From NCBI RefSeq assembly GCF_041714655.1, contig NZ_CP168219.1, positions 1,922,001 through 1,986,000 of the forward strand: 64,000 nt of DNA, written 5' to 3'. A model generated the notes under the pieces. The model did no database searches and was not told where the DNA came from. It saw only the letters and a list, made by a program, of their open reading frames with translations. Below, piece after piece: positions 43,738-51,972 of the stretch. The DNA is from Pseudoroseicyclus_A sp041714655. GTDB taxonomy: Bacteria; Pseudomonadota; Alphaproteobacteria; Rhodobacterales; Rhodobacteraceae. Numbering within the stretch: position 1 is the first letter of the stretch; the number at the start of each line of letters is the position of its first letter. The position numbers and the translations under genes were made by a program.

Positions 43738-44103
43738 TTGGAATTCCTGCTTTCCGAATACCTGCCGATCCTCATCTTCCTCGGCCTCGCGGTCGCGGTC
43801 GGCGGCATCCTGATCCTCGCCGCGGTGGTCCTCGCCGTGCGCAACCCGGATCCCGAGAAGGTCTCCGCCTATGAATGCGGCTTCAACGCCTTCGACGATG
43901 CGCGGATGAAGTTCGACGTGCGGTTCTACCTCGTCTCCATCCTCTTCATCATCTTCGATCTCGAAGTGGCCTTCCTCTTCCCCTGGGCGACCTCCTTCGC
44001 CTTCATCTCCGACGCCGCCTTCTGGTCGATGATGGTGTTCCTCGCCGTCCTGACCATCGGCTTCGCCTATGAGTGGAAGAAGGGCGCGCTTGAGTGGGAG
44101 TGA
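43738..44103 (+). CDS. nuoA: NADH-quinone oxidoreductase subunit A
   Basis: Small membrane subunit of complex I with three helices, 121 residues from the TTG at 43738 (reads MEFLLSEYLPILIF). That start has GGAGG five bases ahead and matches family N-termini; an in-frame ATG at 43726 lacks a Shine-Dalgarno site but would add four residues. Family marks NPDPEKVSAYECGFNAFDDARMKFDVRFYLVSILFIIFDLEVAFLFPW are complete. First gene of the nuo run; its end overlaps the next gene. Confidence 0.96.
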   Translation: MEFLLSEYLPILIFLGLAVAVGGILILAAVVLAVRNPDPEKVSAYECGFNAFDDARMKFDVRFYLVSILFIIFDLEVAFLFPWATSFAFISDAAFWSMMVFLAVLTIGFAYEWKKGALEWE

Positions 44104-44758
44104 TCCCGCACCGGGATCCTCTCCCGATGACGGCCCGGGTGACAGCTCCGGCGGCGATCCCGTCGTCTACGGGGCACCTTCCAGCGTCTATGTCCAGGCT
44201 GTCCGCATCGGGCTGAGCCTCAAGGGCGTCGCCCACCGGCTGCACGAGGTCGATGCCTTCGCCCGGCCGCAGGCCGAGTGGTTCCGCGAGATCAGCCCCT
44301 TCGGCAAGATGCCGGCTTTCCGGCATGGCACCGTCACGCTCTACGAGAGCCGCGCCATCCTCGCCTATGTCGATGCCGCCTTTGCCGGCCCGCCGCTGGT
44401 ACCGGAGGATGCGCTCGGCGCCGCCCGCGTCCATCTCGTCGCCGCGCTGATGGACGCTCAGGCCTATCCGCATTGGGTGTGGGGCCTCTACATGGGCCGC
44501 GACGGGCGCAAGCCGGCGGGCGAGATGGCCCGCCACCGCGCCGCCGCCCTCACCCTGCGCGATGCGCTCAACGACAGCGCCGGCCCCTTCCTGGCGGAGA
44601 CGGCGGCGCCCTCGCTCGCCGACTGCCTCGCCGCCCCCATGGCGAACTGCCTCGCCGCGCTGCCGGAGGGGGCGGAGATCCTCGCGCCCGGCACGCCGCT
44701 CGGCCGCTGGTGGCAGATCATCCGGGAGATACCGGAGGTGGCGCGGCATCTCGACTGA
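44069..44758 (+). CDS. Glutathione S-transferase-like protein inside the nuo cluster
   Basis: A 229-residue cytosolic protein. After a 30-residue polar lead (PGSSPDDGPGDSSGGD), the thioredoxin-fold GST N-domain reads VVYGAPSSVYVQAVRIGLSLKGVAHRLHEVD ... PFGKMPAFRHGTVTLYESRAILAYVDAAF; the ESRAI motif is the glutathione gamma-glutamyl contact. The C-terminal helical domain follows. The start overlaps nuoA by 35 bases, so the true start may be further in, but no good alternative in frame was found. Substrate unknown. Confidence 0.85.
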   Translation: MSGRRARLSGSDPAPGSSPDDGPGDSSGGDPVVYGAPSSVYVQAVRIGLSLKGVAHRLHEVDAFARPQAEWFREISPFGKMPAFRHGTVTLYESRAILAYVDAAFAGPPLVPEDALGAARVHLVAALMDAQAYPHWVWGLYMGRDGRKPAGEMARHRAAALTLRDALNDSAGPFLAETAAPSLADCLAAPMANCLAALPEGAEILAPGTPLGRWWQIIREIPEVARHLD

Positions 44759-44939
44759 GCCTGCGCCCCGGCACGGCCCCGGCCCGGCTGCGGCACGGCG
44801 GGGACGGCGGGCGGGGCGATTGCCGCAGGCGAGCGCCGCGCGCCGTGGCTCAGGCCGGCCCGGCCGCCGTTGACGCTGCCCTGCGGCGGGGTTAGGTCAG
44901 GCCAACCGCCACCCCAGCGACCTTCAGCGAGGATCCCCC

Positions 44940-45545
44940 ATGGCCGAGACCACAGACGCAAGCGTCACCGAGGTCCAGGGCGAGGGCAGCCAGACCCCCC
45001 GCGTCAAGACCGGCCCCTCCAGCCTCGCGGCCTATGATGCCGGCGGCGACAACGAGGTCGCAACCCAGGCCCTCAACCGCGAATTGCAGGACCGGGGCTT
45101 CCTCGTCACCTCCACCGCCGATGTCATCAACTGGGCGCGCACCGGCTCGCTGCACTGGATGACCTTCGGCCTCGCCTGCTGCGCGATCGAGATGATGCAT
45201 TCCTCGATGCCGCGCTACGATATCGAGCGCTTCGGCACCGCGCCCCGCGCCTCGCCCCGGCAGTCGGACCTGATGATCGTCGCCGGCACGCTGACCAACA
45301 AGATGGCCCCGGCGCTCCGCAAGGTCTACGACCAGATGCCCGAGCCGCGCTACGTGATCTCCATGGGCTCCTGCGCCAATGGCGGCGGCTATTATCACTA
45401 CAGCTACAGCGTCGTGCGCGGCTGCGACCGGATCGTGCCCGTGGATGTCTACGTCCCCGGCTGCCCGCCGACGGCCGAGGCGCTTCTCTACGGCATCCTG
45501 CAGCTCTCCCGCAAAATTCGCCGCACCGGCACGATCAAGAGGTAA
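44940..45545 (+). CDS. nuoB: NADH-quinone oxidoreductase subunit B
   Basis: Carries the terminal N2 [4Fe-4S] cluster next to the quinone site. It has 201 residues; a polar N-terminal extension of about 40 residues precedes the core, giving more than the usual 170-180. Cluster ligands are Cys80, Cys81 (GLACCAIEMMH), Cys145 (MGSCANGGG) and Cys175 (PGCPPTAE). Separated from the GST gene by 181 bases, which could hold a second promoter. Confidence 0.97.
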   Translation: MAETTDASVTEVQGEGSQTPRVKTGPSSLAAYDAGGDNEVATQALNRELQDRGFLVTSTADVINWARTGSLHWMTFGLACCAIEMMHSSMPRYDIERFGTAPRASPRQSDLMIVAGTLTNKMAPALRKVYDQMPEPRYVISMGSCANGGGYYHYSYSVVRGCDRIVPVDVYVPGCPPTAEALLYGILQLSRKIRRTGTIKR

Positions 45546-45548
45546 GCG

Positions 45549-46142
45549 ATGGAAGACCTCGCCGCCCATATCGAGATGAAGCGCCCCGATGCGGTGCTCT
45601 CGCAGGTCATCGCCTATGGCGAGCTGACGCTGACCATCCCGGCCTCCGAGCTCATCGCCTTCGCCGAGTTCCTGAAGACGGACCAGACCTGCCGCTTCAC
45701 CTCGCTCGTCGACATCACCGCCGTCGACCACCCGGGCCGCGCCGCCCGGTTCGACGTGGTCTACCACTTCCTGTCGATGTACCAGAACCAGCGGATCCGC
45801 GTGAAGGTCGCCGTCCACGAGGACGAGATGCTGCCCTCGCTGACCGAGATCCACCCCTCCGCCGACTGGTTCGAGCGGGAGGTGTTCGACATGTTCGGCA
45901 TCATCTTCACCGGCCATCCGGACCTGCGGCGCATCCTCACCGACTACGGCTTCCGCGGTCATCCGCTGCGCAAGGACTTCCCGACAACAGGCTATGTCGA
46001 GGTCCGCTATGACGAGGCGCAGAAGCGCGTCGTCTACGAGCCGGTGACGCTTGTTCAGGAATACCGGCAGTTCGATTTCCTCTCTCCCTGGGAGGGGGCG
46101 AAATACGTGCTGCCCGGCGACGAGAAATCGGAGGCGAAATGA
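45549..46142 (+). CDS. nuoC: NADH-quinone oxidoreductase subunit C
   Basis: Peripheral-arm subunit of complex I, 197 residues. The family signature near the middle (HPSADWFEREVFDMFGIIFTGHPDLRRILTDYGFRGHPLRKDFP) is intact. Starts three bases after nuoB and its stop overlaps nuoD (ATGA). Not fused to nuoD. Confidence 0.97.
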   Translation: MEDLAAHIEMKRPDAVLSQVIAYGELTLTIPASELIAFAEFLKTDQTCRFTSLVDITAVDHPGRAARFDVVYHFLSMYQNQRIRVKVAVHEDEMLPSLTEIHPSADWFEREVFDMFGIIFTGHPDLRRILTDYGFRGHPLRKDFPTTGYVEVRYDEAQKRVVYEPVTLVQEYRQFDFLSPWEGAKYVLPGDEKSEAK

Positions 46143-47356
46143 TGGACGGCGCCAAGGGCTTCGAGGACGCGCGGACCGGCGAGCAGCAGATCCGCAACTT
46201 CAACATCAACTTCGGCCCGCAGCACCCTGCGGCGCACGGGGTGCTGCGCCTGGTACTGGAGCTTGACGGCGAGATCGTCGAGCGCTGCGATCCGCATATC
46301 GGCCTCCTGCACCGCGGCACCGAGAAGCTGATGGAGAGCCGCACCTACCTGCAGAACCTGCCCTATTTCGACCGGCTCGACTATGTCGGCACGATGAACC
46401 AGGAGCATGCCTGGTGCCTCGCCATCGAGCGGCTGACCGGCACCGAGATCCCGCGGCGGGCCTCTCTGATCCGCGTGCTCTATTGCGAGATCGGTCGGAT
46501 CCTCAATCACCTCCTCAACGTCACCACGCAGGCGCTCGACGTCGGCGCGCTGACGCCGCCCCTCTGGGGTTTCGAGGAGCGCGAGAAGCTCATGGTCTTC
46601 TACGAGCGGGCCTCGGGCGCGCGGCTCCACGCCGCCTATTTCCGCCCCGGCGGGGTCCATCAGGATCTGACGCCGGAGCTGATCGACGACATCGAGACCT
46701 GGTGCGGCGAGTTCCCCGGCTTCCTCGACGATCTCAGCGATCTCGTCACCGAGAACCGCATCTTCAAGCAGCGCAACGTCGACATCGGAATCGTCACGGA
46801 AGAAGACATCCAGAACTTCGGCTTCTCGGGCGTCATGGTCCGCGGCTCCGGCCTCGCCTGGGACCTGCGCCGCGCGCAGCCCTATGAGTGCTATGACGAG
46901 TTCGACTTCCAGATCCCCGTCGGCAAGAACGGCGATTGCTACGACCGCTATCTCTGCCGCGTGGCCGAGATGCGCGAGAGCGTGAAGATCATGCTACAGG
47001 CGATCGAGAAGCTGCGCGCCGAGCCGGGCGAGGTGCTCGCCCGCGGCAAGCTGGCGCCGCCGAAGCGGGCGGAGATGAAGACCTCGATGGAGGCCCTCAT
47101 CCACCACTTCAAGCTCTATACCGAAGGCTTCCACGTGCCCGAGGGCGAGATCTATGCGGCTGTCGAAGCGCCGAAGGGCGAGTTCGGCGTCTATCTGGTG
47201 GCGGACGGCACCAACAAGCCCTACCGCGCCAAGCTGCGCGCGCCCGGCTTCCTGCATCTGCAGGCGATGGATTACATCTGCACCGGCCACCAGCTCGCCG
47301 ATGTCTCCGCCATCCTCGGCTCGCTCGACATCGTCTTCGGCGAGGTCGACCGCTAG
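46139..47356 (+). CDS. nuoD: NADH-quinone oxidoreductase subunit D
   Basis: 49-kDa-type subunit lining the quinone channel, 405 residues. Conserved INFGPQHPAAHGVLRLVLELDGE, HIGLLHRGTEKLME, the RLDYVGTMNQEHAWCLAIE segment and the C-terminal GHQLADVSAILGSLDIVFGEVDR are present. Two adjacent ATGs (MMDGAKGF) offer the start. Followed by 448 bases with hairpin repeats before the next gene. Confidence 0.98.
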   Translation: MMDGAKGFEDARTGEQQIRNFNINFGPQHPAAHGVLRLVLELDGEIVERCDPHIGLLHRGTEKLMESRTYLQNLPYFDRLDYVGTMNQEHAWCLAIERLTGTEIPRRASLIRVLYCEIGRILNHLLNVTTQALDVGALTPPLWGFEEREKLMVFYERASGARLHAAYFRPGGVHQDLTPELIDDIETWCGEFPGFLDDLSDLVTENRIFKQRNVDIGIVTEEDIQNFGFSGVMVRGSGLAWDLRRAQPYECYDEFDFQIPVGKNGDCYDRYLCRVAEMRESVKIMLQAIEKLRAEPGEVLARGKLAPPKRAEMKTSMEALIHHFKLYTEGFHVPEGEIYAAVEAPKGEFGVYLVADGTNKPYRAKLRAPGFLHLQAMDYICTGHQLADVSAILGSLDIVFGEVDR

Positions 47357-47804
47357 GGCGGTGCGCCGGCGCCGAAGGTGCCGCCGGCGACGAGACGGGA
47401 TCATCGCGGGAGCGCCGGGTCGAGAGCGGGCGGTGGGTTGCAAACCCACCCTACGCCCGGGTGCGCCGTCATCCCCTGTCCCCCCGCGCGGAATCAAGGC
47501 CGCAGGCCGCCGCGCCAGCGCCGGCCCGTCCCCGCGGGCTGGCGCTCTGGCTGAGCTTGGTACTTCGCTCGGGGTGGGGAGGTTGGTTGCACCATAAAGT
47601 GCTCCGCTTCGGGCGCCGGTGCGCCATCCCACGGGCCGGCGTGCGGGCGTGGCGCCGGTTGAGAACGGGCGGTGGGACAAAGCCCACCCTCCCCCAAGCA
47701 CCGCGCCACCATCTACCCCTTGCCGCGCCCTGCCCCTCCGTGATCCTCTGGCCCCGGGCGCAATTGCCGCGTCTGCCGGAGAAGCCTCCATAAGGATTTC
47801 AGCG
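47357..47804. repeat. 448-bp gap with two hairpin direct repeats (47412-47455, 47652-47690)
   Basis: Two related units share GCGCCGG-T-T/C-GAGA-A/G-CGGGCGGTGGG, then continue as hairpins: unit 1 has GGTGGGTT/AACCCACC around GCA; unit 2 has GGTGGG/CCCACC around ACAAAG. Unit spacing is 240 bases. Otherwise the gap is GC-rich with no long frame in good codon usage, no tRNA and no clear terminator. The hairpins may end or stabilise the nuoABCD transcript. Confidence 0.7.
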
Positions 47805-48383
47805 ATGAGATTGACCGCCGCCCTCGCCCTTCTGCCTCTGCTCGCCGCCTGCGAGATGCCGCCCGAGGGGGCCGCCGACCCGGCGGCGGAAGCGGCCACG
47901 GAGGCTGAAACCTCCCCCGAGCTCCAGACGATGCCCGACCCCGACGCGGCGACGACGACCGAGGCCGAGGCCGAGGCCTTCGGCGCCGAGGTGCTCATCG
48001 GCCCCGGCGCCACCGAGGCCGATTTCATCGCCTCGCTCAGCGATGCCGAGCTCTATCCCGAGCTCACGCCCGAGGGCGCCGCCATCGCCCGGGTGCTCTT
48101 TTACGAGACGCCGCAGCGCGCCTATGGCGCCCAGCTCGCCGCGATCCTGCCGGCATATGATTGCGACATCCCCGTCACCGACTCGGAGGCGGACATGCTG
48201 CGCTTCGAATACTGGGCCGGCACCCAGGCGCTGGCGCGGACGGACATGCCGGCGCGGGACATCCCGCTCGTCGCCGCCGATTACGGGTCCAACCTCGTGC
48301 AGGTCGGCATGGGCCAGCTCGAGACCGAGCTCTTCACCTATGACGACGACAACGCCATCATCGGGCTGAGCACCTGCGCCTGA
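47805..48383 (+). CDS. Putative lipoprotein between nuoD and nuoE
   Basis: A 192-residue exported lipoprotein: MRLTAALALLPLLAACEMPPEG with lipobox LAAC (Cys16). A linker of about 40 residues rich in E/A/T follows, then a folded domain with three cysteines (YDCDIPVTD, LSTCA). I do not recognise the domain. A TAAGGA ribosome-binding site is just ahead of the start. The preceding 448-bp gap suggests its own promoter. Confidence 0.75.
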   Translation: MRLTAALALLPLLAACEMPPEGAADPAAEAATEAETSPELQTMPDPDAATTTEAEAEAFGAEVLIGPGATEADFIASLSDAELYPELTPEGAAIARVLFYETPQRAYGAQLAAILPAYDCDIPVTDSEADMLRFEYWAGTQALARTDMPARDIPLVAADYGSNLVQVGMGQLETELFTYDDDNAIIGLSTCA

Positions 48384-48452
48384 CGCCCCCTTGCAACCGC
48401 CCGCCCCGCCGGGGAAACTGCGGCCAAGCAACATCCAGACCGGAGGCAAGAC

Positions 48453-48851
48453 ATGGCAGGCAAGAGACTGACGATGGCCCTGATCGCGGGGGCCGCCCTC
48501 GCGGGCTGTTCCGTCAACCCCGACCGGGTCACGGGCGGGCCCGACCAGACGTCCCCCCTCGTGGAGTTCAATCCCGGGCTCTTCGGCATCGGCCGCGGCG
48601 CCGGGGCGGGCAATGCCTCGGCCCCCGCGCCCGAGGTGCCGGCGATGCCGTCGAGCGCCGAGGACCGGCTGGTCACGGCGATCGAGGCGCAGGGCTGCGT
48701 GCTCACCGCGGCCAATGTCGATTCGGTCCTCGTCTCCGCCGGGCTGACCACCGAAGAGCTGCGCGTCGTCACCGAGCAGCTCGTCTCGAGCGGCCGGGCG
48801 GAGCTCTCCGGCGAGGGCGCGATCCGCGTCATCTCGTCCTCCTGCATCTGA
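48453..48851 (+). CDS. Putative small lipoprotein (132 aa)
   Basis: MAGKRLTMALIAGAALAGCSVNP has a lipobox LAGC (Cys19). The C-terminal half (SAEDRLVTAIEAQGCVLTAANVDSVLVSAGLTTEELRVVTEQLVSSGRAELSGEGAIRVISSSCI) is a small helix-rich domain with two cysteines. Such lipoproteins occur in rhodobacterial nuo neighbourhoods, but I cannot name it. Transcribed before nuoE. Confidence 0.75.
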   Translation: MAGKRLTMALIAGAALAGCSVNPDRVTGGPDQTSPLVEFNPGLFGIGRGAGAGNASAPAPEVPAMPSSAEDRLVTAIEAQGCVLTAANVDSVLVSAGLTTEELRVVTEQLVSSGRAELSGEGAIRVISSSCI

Positions 48852-48880
48852 CAGGCAGCGCGTTGACACGGCCACGTCAC

Positions 48881-48906
48881 ACGCGCATTTGACACGCGCA
48901 TTTGAC
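48881..48906. repeat. Tandem 13-bp direct repeat upstream of nuoE
   Basis: Two head-to-tail copies of CACGCGCATTTGA with a third partial CAC, 80-105 bases ahead of the nuoE start. AT-richer than the surroundings; could be a regulator site or replication slippage. Confidence 0.7.
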
Positions 48907-48986
48907 ACCGGCCGGCGGGGCTGGCACATGCAGCCCCACCGGCCACCCGCGGCCCCATCCGCGGCCCGAGGAGCGGAGCCAACCCC

Positions 48987-50132
48987 ATGCTGAGACGTTT
49001 GTCCCCCGACCAGCCCGAGAGCTTTGCCTTCACAGAGGCGAACCAGGCCTGGGCCGAGGCGCAGATTTCCAAATATCCCGAAGGCCGCCAGGCCTCTGCC
49101 ATCATCCCGCTCCTGTGGCGCGCCCAGGAGCAGGAGGGCTGGCTGACCCGCCCGGCCATCGAGGGCGTCGCCGAGATGCTCGGCATGCCCTATATCCGCG
49201 CCCTCGAGGTCGCGACCTTCTACTTCATGTTCCAGCTTCAGCCCGTGGGCTCCGTCGCCCATGTGCAGATCTGCGGGACGCTCTCCTGCATGATCTGCGG
49301 CGCCGAAGACCTGATGGCCGTCTGCAAGGAAAAGATCGCCCCCGCACCGCATCAGCTCTCTGACGACGGCAAGTTCTCCTGGGAGGAGGTCGAGTGCCTC
49401 GGCGCCTGCGCCAACGCGCCCATGGCCCAGATCGGCAAGGATTACTACGAGGATCTGACGACCGACGGGCTCGCCGCGCTCCTCGATGACATGGCCGCCG
49501 GCAAGGTGCCGGCCCCCGGCCCGCAGAACGGCCGCTATGCCGCCGAGCCGGCCTCGGGCCTCACCTCGCTGACGGCGTGGGAAGACGGCAGGATGGAGGC
49601 CAACGCCTCCGTCACCCTCGCCCGCGACATCGGCGACACGCTCAAGCGCATCGACGGCACCGAAGTGCCGCTGACCACGCCCTGGCGCGCCGCCGACGAG
49701 CCGGCCGAGCCGGAGACGCCCGGCGAGGCGACCGAGACCCAGGCCCCCGGCACCCAGCCGGAGCGCGACGAGGATGACCCCGGCCAGCCGGCCGATATCG
49801 TCGACCAGCCGGTCGCCGAGGAGGTCCCCGATGTCGAGGAGGGCGAGAGCACCACGGTGCAGACCGAGGGCGAGACGCCCGAGGCCGAGCCCGAGCGCCT
49901 CGACGCCGCCCGCGAAGGTGGGGCGGACGACCTCAAGAAGATCTCCGGCGTCGGGCCGAAGCTCGAGGGCATGCTCCACGATCTCGGCATCTGGCATTAC
50001 GCGCAGATCGCCGCCTGGGGCCCGGCGGAGATCGCCTGGGTCGACAATCGCCTCTCCTTCAAGGGGCGCATCGAGCGTGACGACTGGGTGAGCCAGGCGC
50101 AGATGCTGATGAAGGGCCCGGCCGGCGCATGA
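48987..50132 (+). CDS. nuoE: NADH-quinone oxidoreductase subunit E with C-terminal extension
   Basis: 24-kDa thioredoxin-like [2Fe-2S] subunit of the NADH module. Ligands are Cys96 and Cys101 (QICGTLSCMIC) and Cys137 and Cys141 (ECLGACAN). The core ends near residue 185; a further 195 residues follow: an acidic low-complexity linker (about 205-310) and a small terminal domain DDLKKISGVGPKLEGMLHDLGIWHYAQIAAW (about 315-345) of helix-hairpin-helix look. The usual NuoE is about 165-240 residues. Related rhodobacterial NuoE proteins have similar tails as far as I recall; their role is unknown. Confidence 0.95.
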   Translation: MLRRLSPDQPESFAFTEANQAWAEAQISKYPEGRQASAIIPLLWRAQEQEGWLTRPAIEGVAEMLGMPYIRALEVATFYFMFQLQPVGSVAHVQICGTLSCMICGAEDLMAVCKEKIAPAPHQLSDDGKFSWEEVECLGACANAPMAQIGKDYYEDLTTDGLAALLDDMAAGKVPAPGPQNGRYAAEPASGLTSLTAWEDGRMEANASVTLARDIGDTLKRIDGTEVPLTTPWRAADEPAEPETPGEATETQAPGTQPERDEDDPGQPADIVDQPVAEEVPDVEEGESTTVQTEGETPEAEPERLDAAREGGADDLKKISGVGPKLEGMLHDLGIWHYAQIAAWGPAEIAWVDNRLSFKGRIERDDWVSQAQMLMKGPAGA

Positions 50133-50452
50133 GCCAGCCCGGCCAGAGCGCTGCTCCCGCCGCCACGCTGAGCGCCGCCGACAAGCGCCGCTGCCGGGGC
50201 GCCTGCCTCGGCGCGGGCGGCGCCGGCGGGCTGCTTTTCTGCCTGATCCTGGGGCTCGGCCCCACCGGCTGGGGGCTGGCCGTGGCCATCGGCCTCGGCT
50301 CCGCCCTCCTCCTCTCCGGCGCCTTCCTCTGGCTCTTCTGCCGCGGCGCGGCGCCCCTTGGCCCCAAGGGCTCCACCACCGGCATTCCGCTCGAGACTTC
50401 CGCCCCCATGGGAGAGGTCGAGGCGGCGCTGGAGCGCCGGGATGACATCTGA
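50129..50452 (+). CDS. Small membrane protein in the nuo operon (107 aa)
   Basis: Starts MSQPGQSAAPAATLSAADKRRCRGAC, followed by two hydrophobic helices (LLFCLILGLGPTGWGLAVAIGLGSALLLSGAFLWLFC), and a short soluble tail ending VEAALERRDDI. Start overlaps the nuoE stop (ATGA); stop overlaps the DUF5337 gene by 11 bases. Function unknown; overlaps on both sides support it being real. Confidence 0.75.
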   Translation: MSQPGQSAAPAATLSAADKRRCRGACLGAGGAGGLLFCLILGLGPTGWGLAVAIGLGSALLLSGAFLWLFCRGAAPLGPKGSTTGIPLETSAPMGEVEAALERRDDI

Positions 50453-50666
50453 GGAAAAGCGGCTTCAGGCGCGCGGCCGCGCCGCGCGGGCGGCGGCCCT
50501 TGTGATGGCCGGAACGGGGCTCTATTGGATCATTGTGAACTTCGCAGGGGCGCAAGCCGGATGGCCGACCCGCATCCGCGCGCTCCTCGATCTCTTCGCC
50601 CTGGCCGGCTTCGGCCTCGGGCTCTGGATGACCTGGCGAGCCTGGCGGCTCGGCCGCGACGAGTGA
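50442..50666 (+). CDS. DUF5337 membrane protein
   Basis: A 74-residue two-helix protein: MTSEEKRLQARGRAARAAALVMAGTGLYWIIVNFAGAQAGW, then TRIRALLDLFALAGFGLGLWMTWRAWRLGRDE. This is the DUF5337 pattern found between nuoE and nuoF in Rhodobacteraceae. Possibly an accessory subunit or assembly helper of complex I, inferred from position only. Confidence 0.85.
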   Translation: MTSEEKRLQARGRAARAAALVMAGTGLYWIIVNFAGAQAGWPTRIRALLDLFALAGFGLGLWMTWRAWRLGRDE

Positions 50667-50673
50667 GGCAGCG

Positions 50674-51960
50674 ATGCTGAAGGACGAAGACCGGATCTTC
50701 ACCAATCTCTATGGCATGCACGAGCGGACCCTCGCGGGCGCGAAGAAGCGCGGCCACTGGGACGGCACCGCCGGCATCATCCAGAAGGGCCGCGACTGGA
50801 TCGTGGAAGAGATGAAGGCCTCGGGCCTCCGCGGTCGCGGCGGCGCCGGCTTCCCCACGGGGCTCAAATGGTCCTTCATGCCGAAGGAATCGGACGGCCG
50901 CCCGTCCTATCTCGTGGTGAATGCCGACGAATCGGAGCCCGGCACCTGCAAGGACCGGGAGATCATGCGCCACGATCCGCATACGCTGATCGAGGGCTGC
51001 CTGATCGCCAGCTTCGCGATGAACGCCCATGCGGCCTATATCTACCTCCGCGGTGAGTACATCCGCGAGCGCGAGGCCCTGCAGGCCGCGATCGACGAAT
51101 GCTATGACGCGGGGCTCCTCGGCGCCAATGCCGCCGGCTCCGGCTGGGACTTCGACCTCTACCTGCATCATGGCGCCGGCGCCTATATCTGCGGGGAAGA
51201 GACGGCGCTGCTCGAGAGCCTCGAGGGCAAGAAGGGCATGCCGCGCATGAAGCCCCCCTTCCCCGCCGGCGCCGGTCTCTACGGCTGTCCGACGACGGTG
51301 AACAACGTCGAGAGCATCGCCGTGGCTCCGACGATCCTGCGGCGCGGGGCGAGCTGGTTCTCCGGCTTCGGGCGGCAGAACAACGCCGGCACGAAGCTCT
51401 TCGCCATCTCCGGCCATGTGAACAACCCCTGCGTGGTGGAAGAGGAGATGTCGATCACCTTCCGCGAGCTGATCGAGACCCATTGCGGCGGCATCCGCGG
51501 CGGCTGGGAGAACCTGCAGGCGGTCATCCCCGGCGGCTCCTCCGTGCCGGTGGTGCGGGGCGAGCTGATGCCCGATGCGATCATGGATTTCGATTACCTC
51601 CGCGGCGAGCTCGGCTCGGGCCTCGGCACGGCGGCGGTGATCGTGATGGACCGCTCGGTCGACATCGTGAAGGCGATCTGGCGGCTGGCGAAGTTCTACA
51701 AGCACGAGAGCTGCGGGCAATGCACCCCCTGCCGGGAAGGTACCGGCTGGATGATGCGCGTCATGGAGCGGCTGGTGAAGGGCGAGGCGGCGATCGAGGA
51801 GATCGACATGCTCTTCGAGGTGACGAAGCAGGTCGAAGGCCACACGATCTGCGCCCTCGGCGATGCCGCCGCCTGGCCGATCCAGGGCCTGATCCGCAAC
51901 TTCCGCGGCGAGATCGAGGATCGCATCCGCCGGAACGGCGCCGCCATCGCGGCGGAGTGA
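50674..51960 (+). CDS. nuoF: NADH-quinone oxidoreductase subunit F
   Basis: 51-kDa-type subunit binding NADH and FMN, 428 residues. NADH/FMN site GLRGRGGAGFPTGLKWSFMP and YLVVNADESEPGTCKDREIM; the SLBB-type middle; and the N3 [4Fe-4S] ligands ESCGQCTPCREGT plus a later Cys in HTICALGDAAAWP. It starts eight bases after the DUF5337 stop. The expected nuoG does not follow: a composite repeat and an opposite-strand gene are next. Confidence 0.98.
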   Translation: MLKDEDRIFTNLYGMHERTLAGAKKRGHWDGTAGIIQKGRDWIVEEMKASGLRGRGGAGFPTGLKWSFMPKESDGRPSYLVVNADESEPGTCKDREIMRHDPHTLIEGCLIASFAMNAHAAYIYLRGEYIREREALQAAIDECYDAGLLGANAAGSGWDFDLYLHHGAGAYICGEETALLESLEGKKGMPRMKPPFPAGAGLYGCPTTVNNVESIAVAPTILRRGASWFSGFGRQNNAGTKLFAISGHVNNPCVVEEEMSITFRELIETHCGGIRGGWENLQAVIPGGSSVPVVRGELMPDAIMDFDYLRGELGSGLGTAAVIVMDRSVDIVKAIWRLAKFYKHESCGQCTPCREGTGWMMRVMERLVKGEAAIEEIDMLFEVTKQVEGHTICALGDAAAWPIQGLIRNFRGEIEDRIRRNGAAIAAE

Positions 51961-51972
51961 GGTTCGGGGGGC

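Noticed and set aside
47619..47804. Upstream extension of the lipoprotein after nuoD
   Set aside because: It would place the lipobox 62 residues in and run through a hairpin repeat; MRLTAALALL is the natural signal start.
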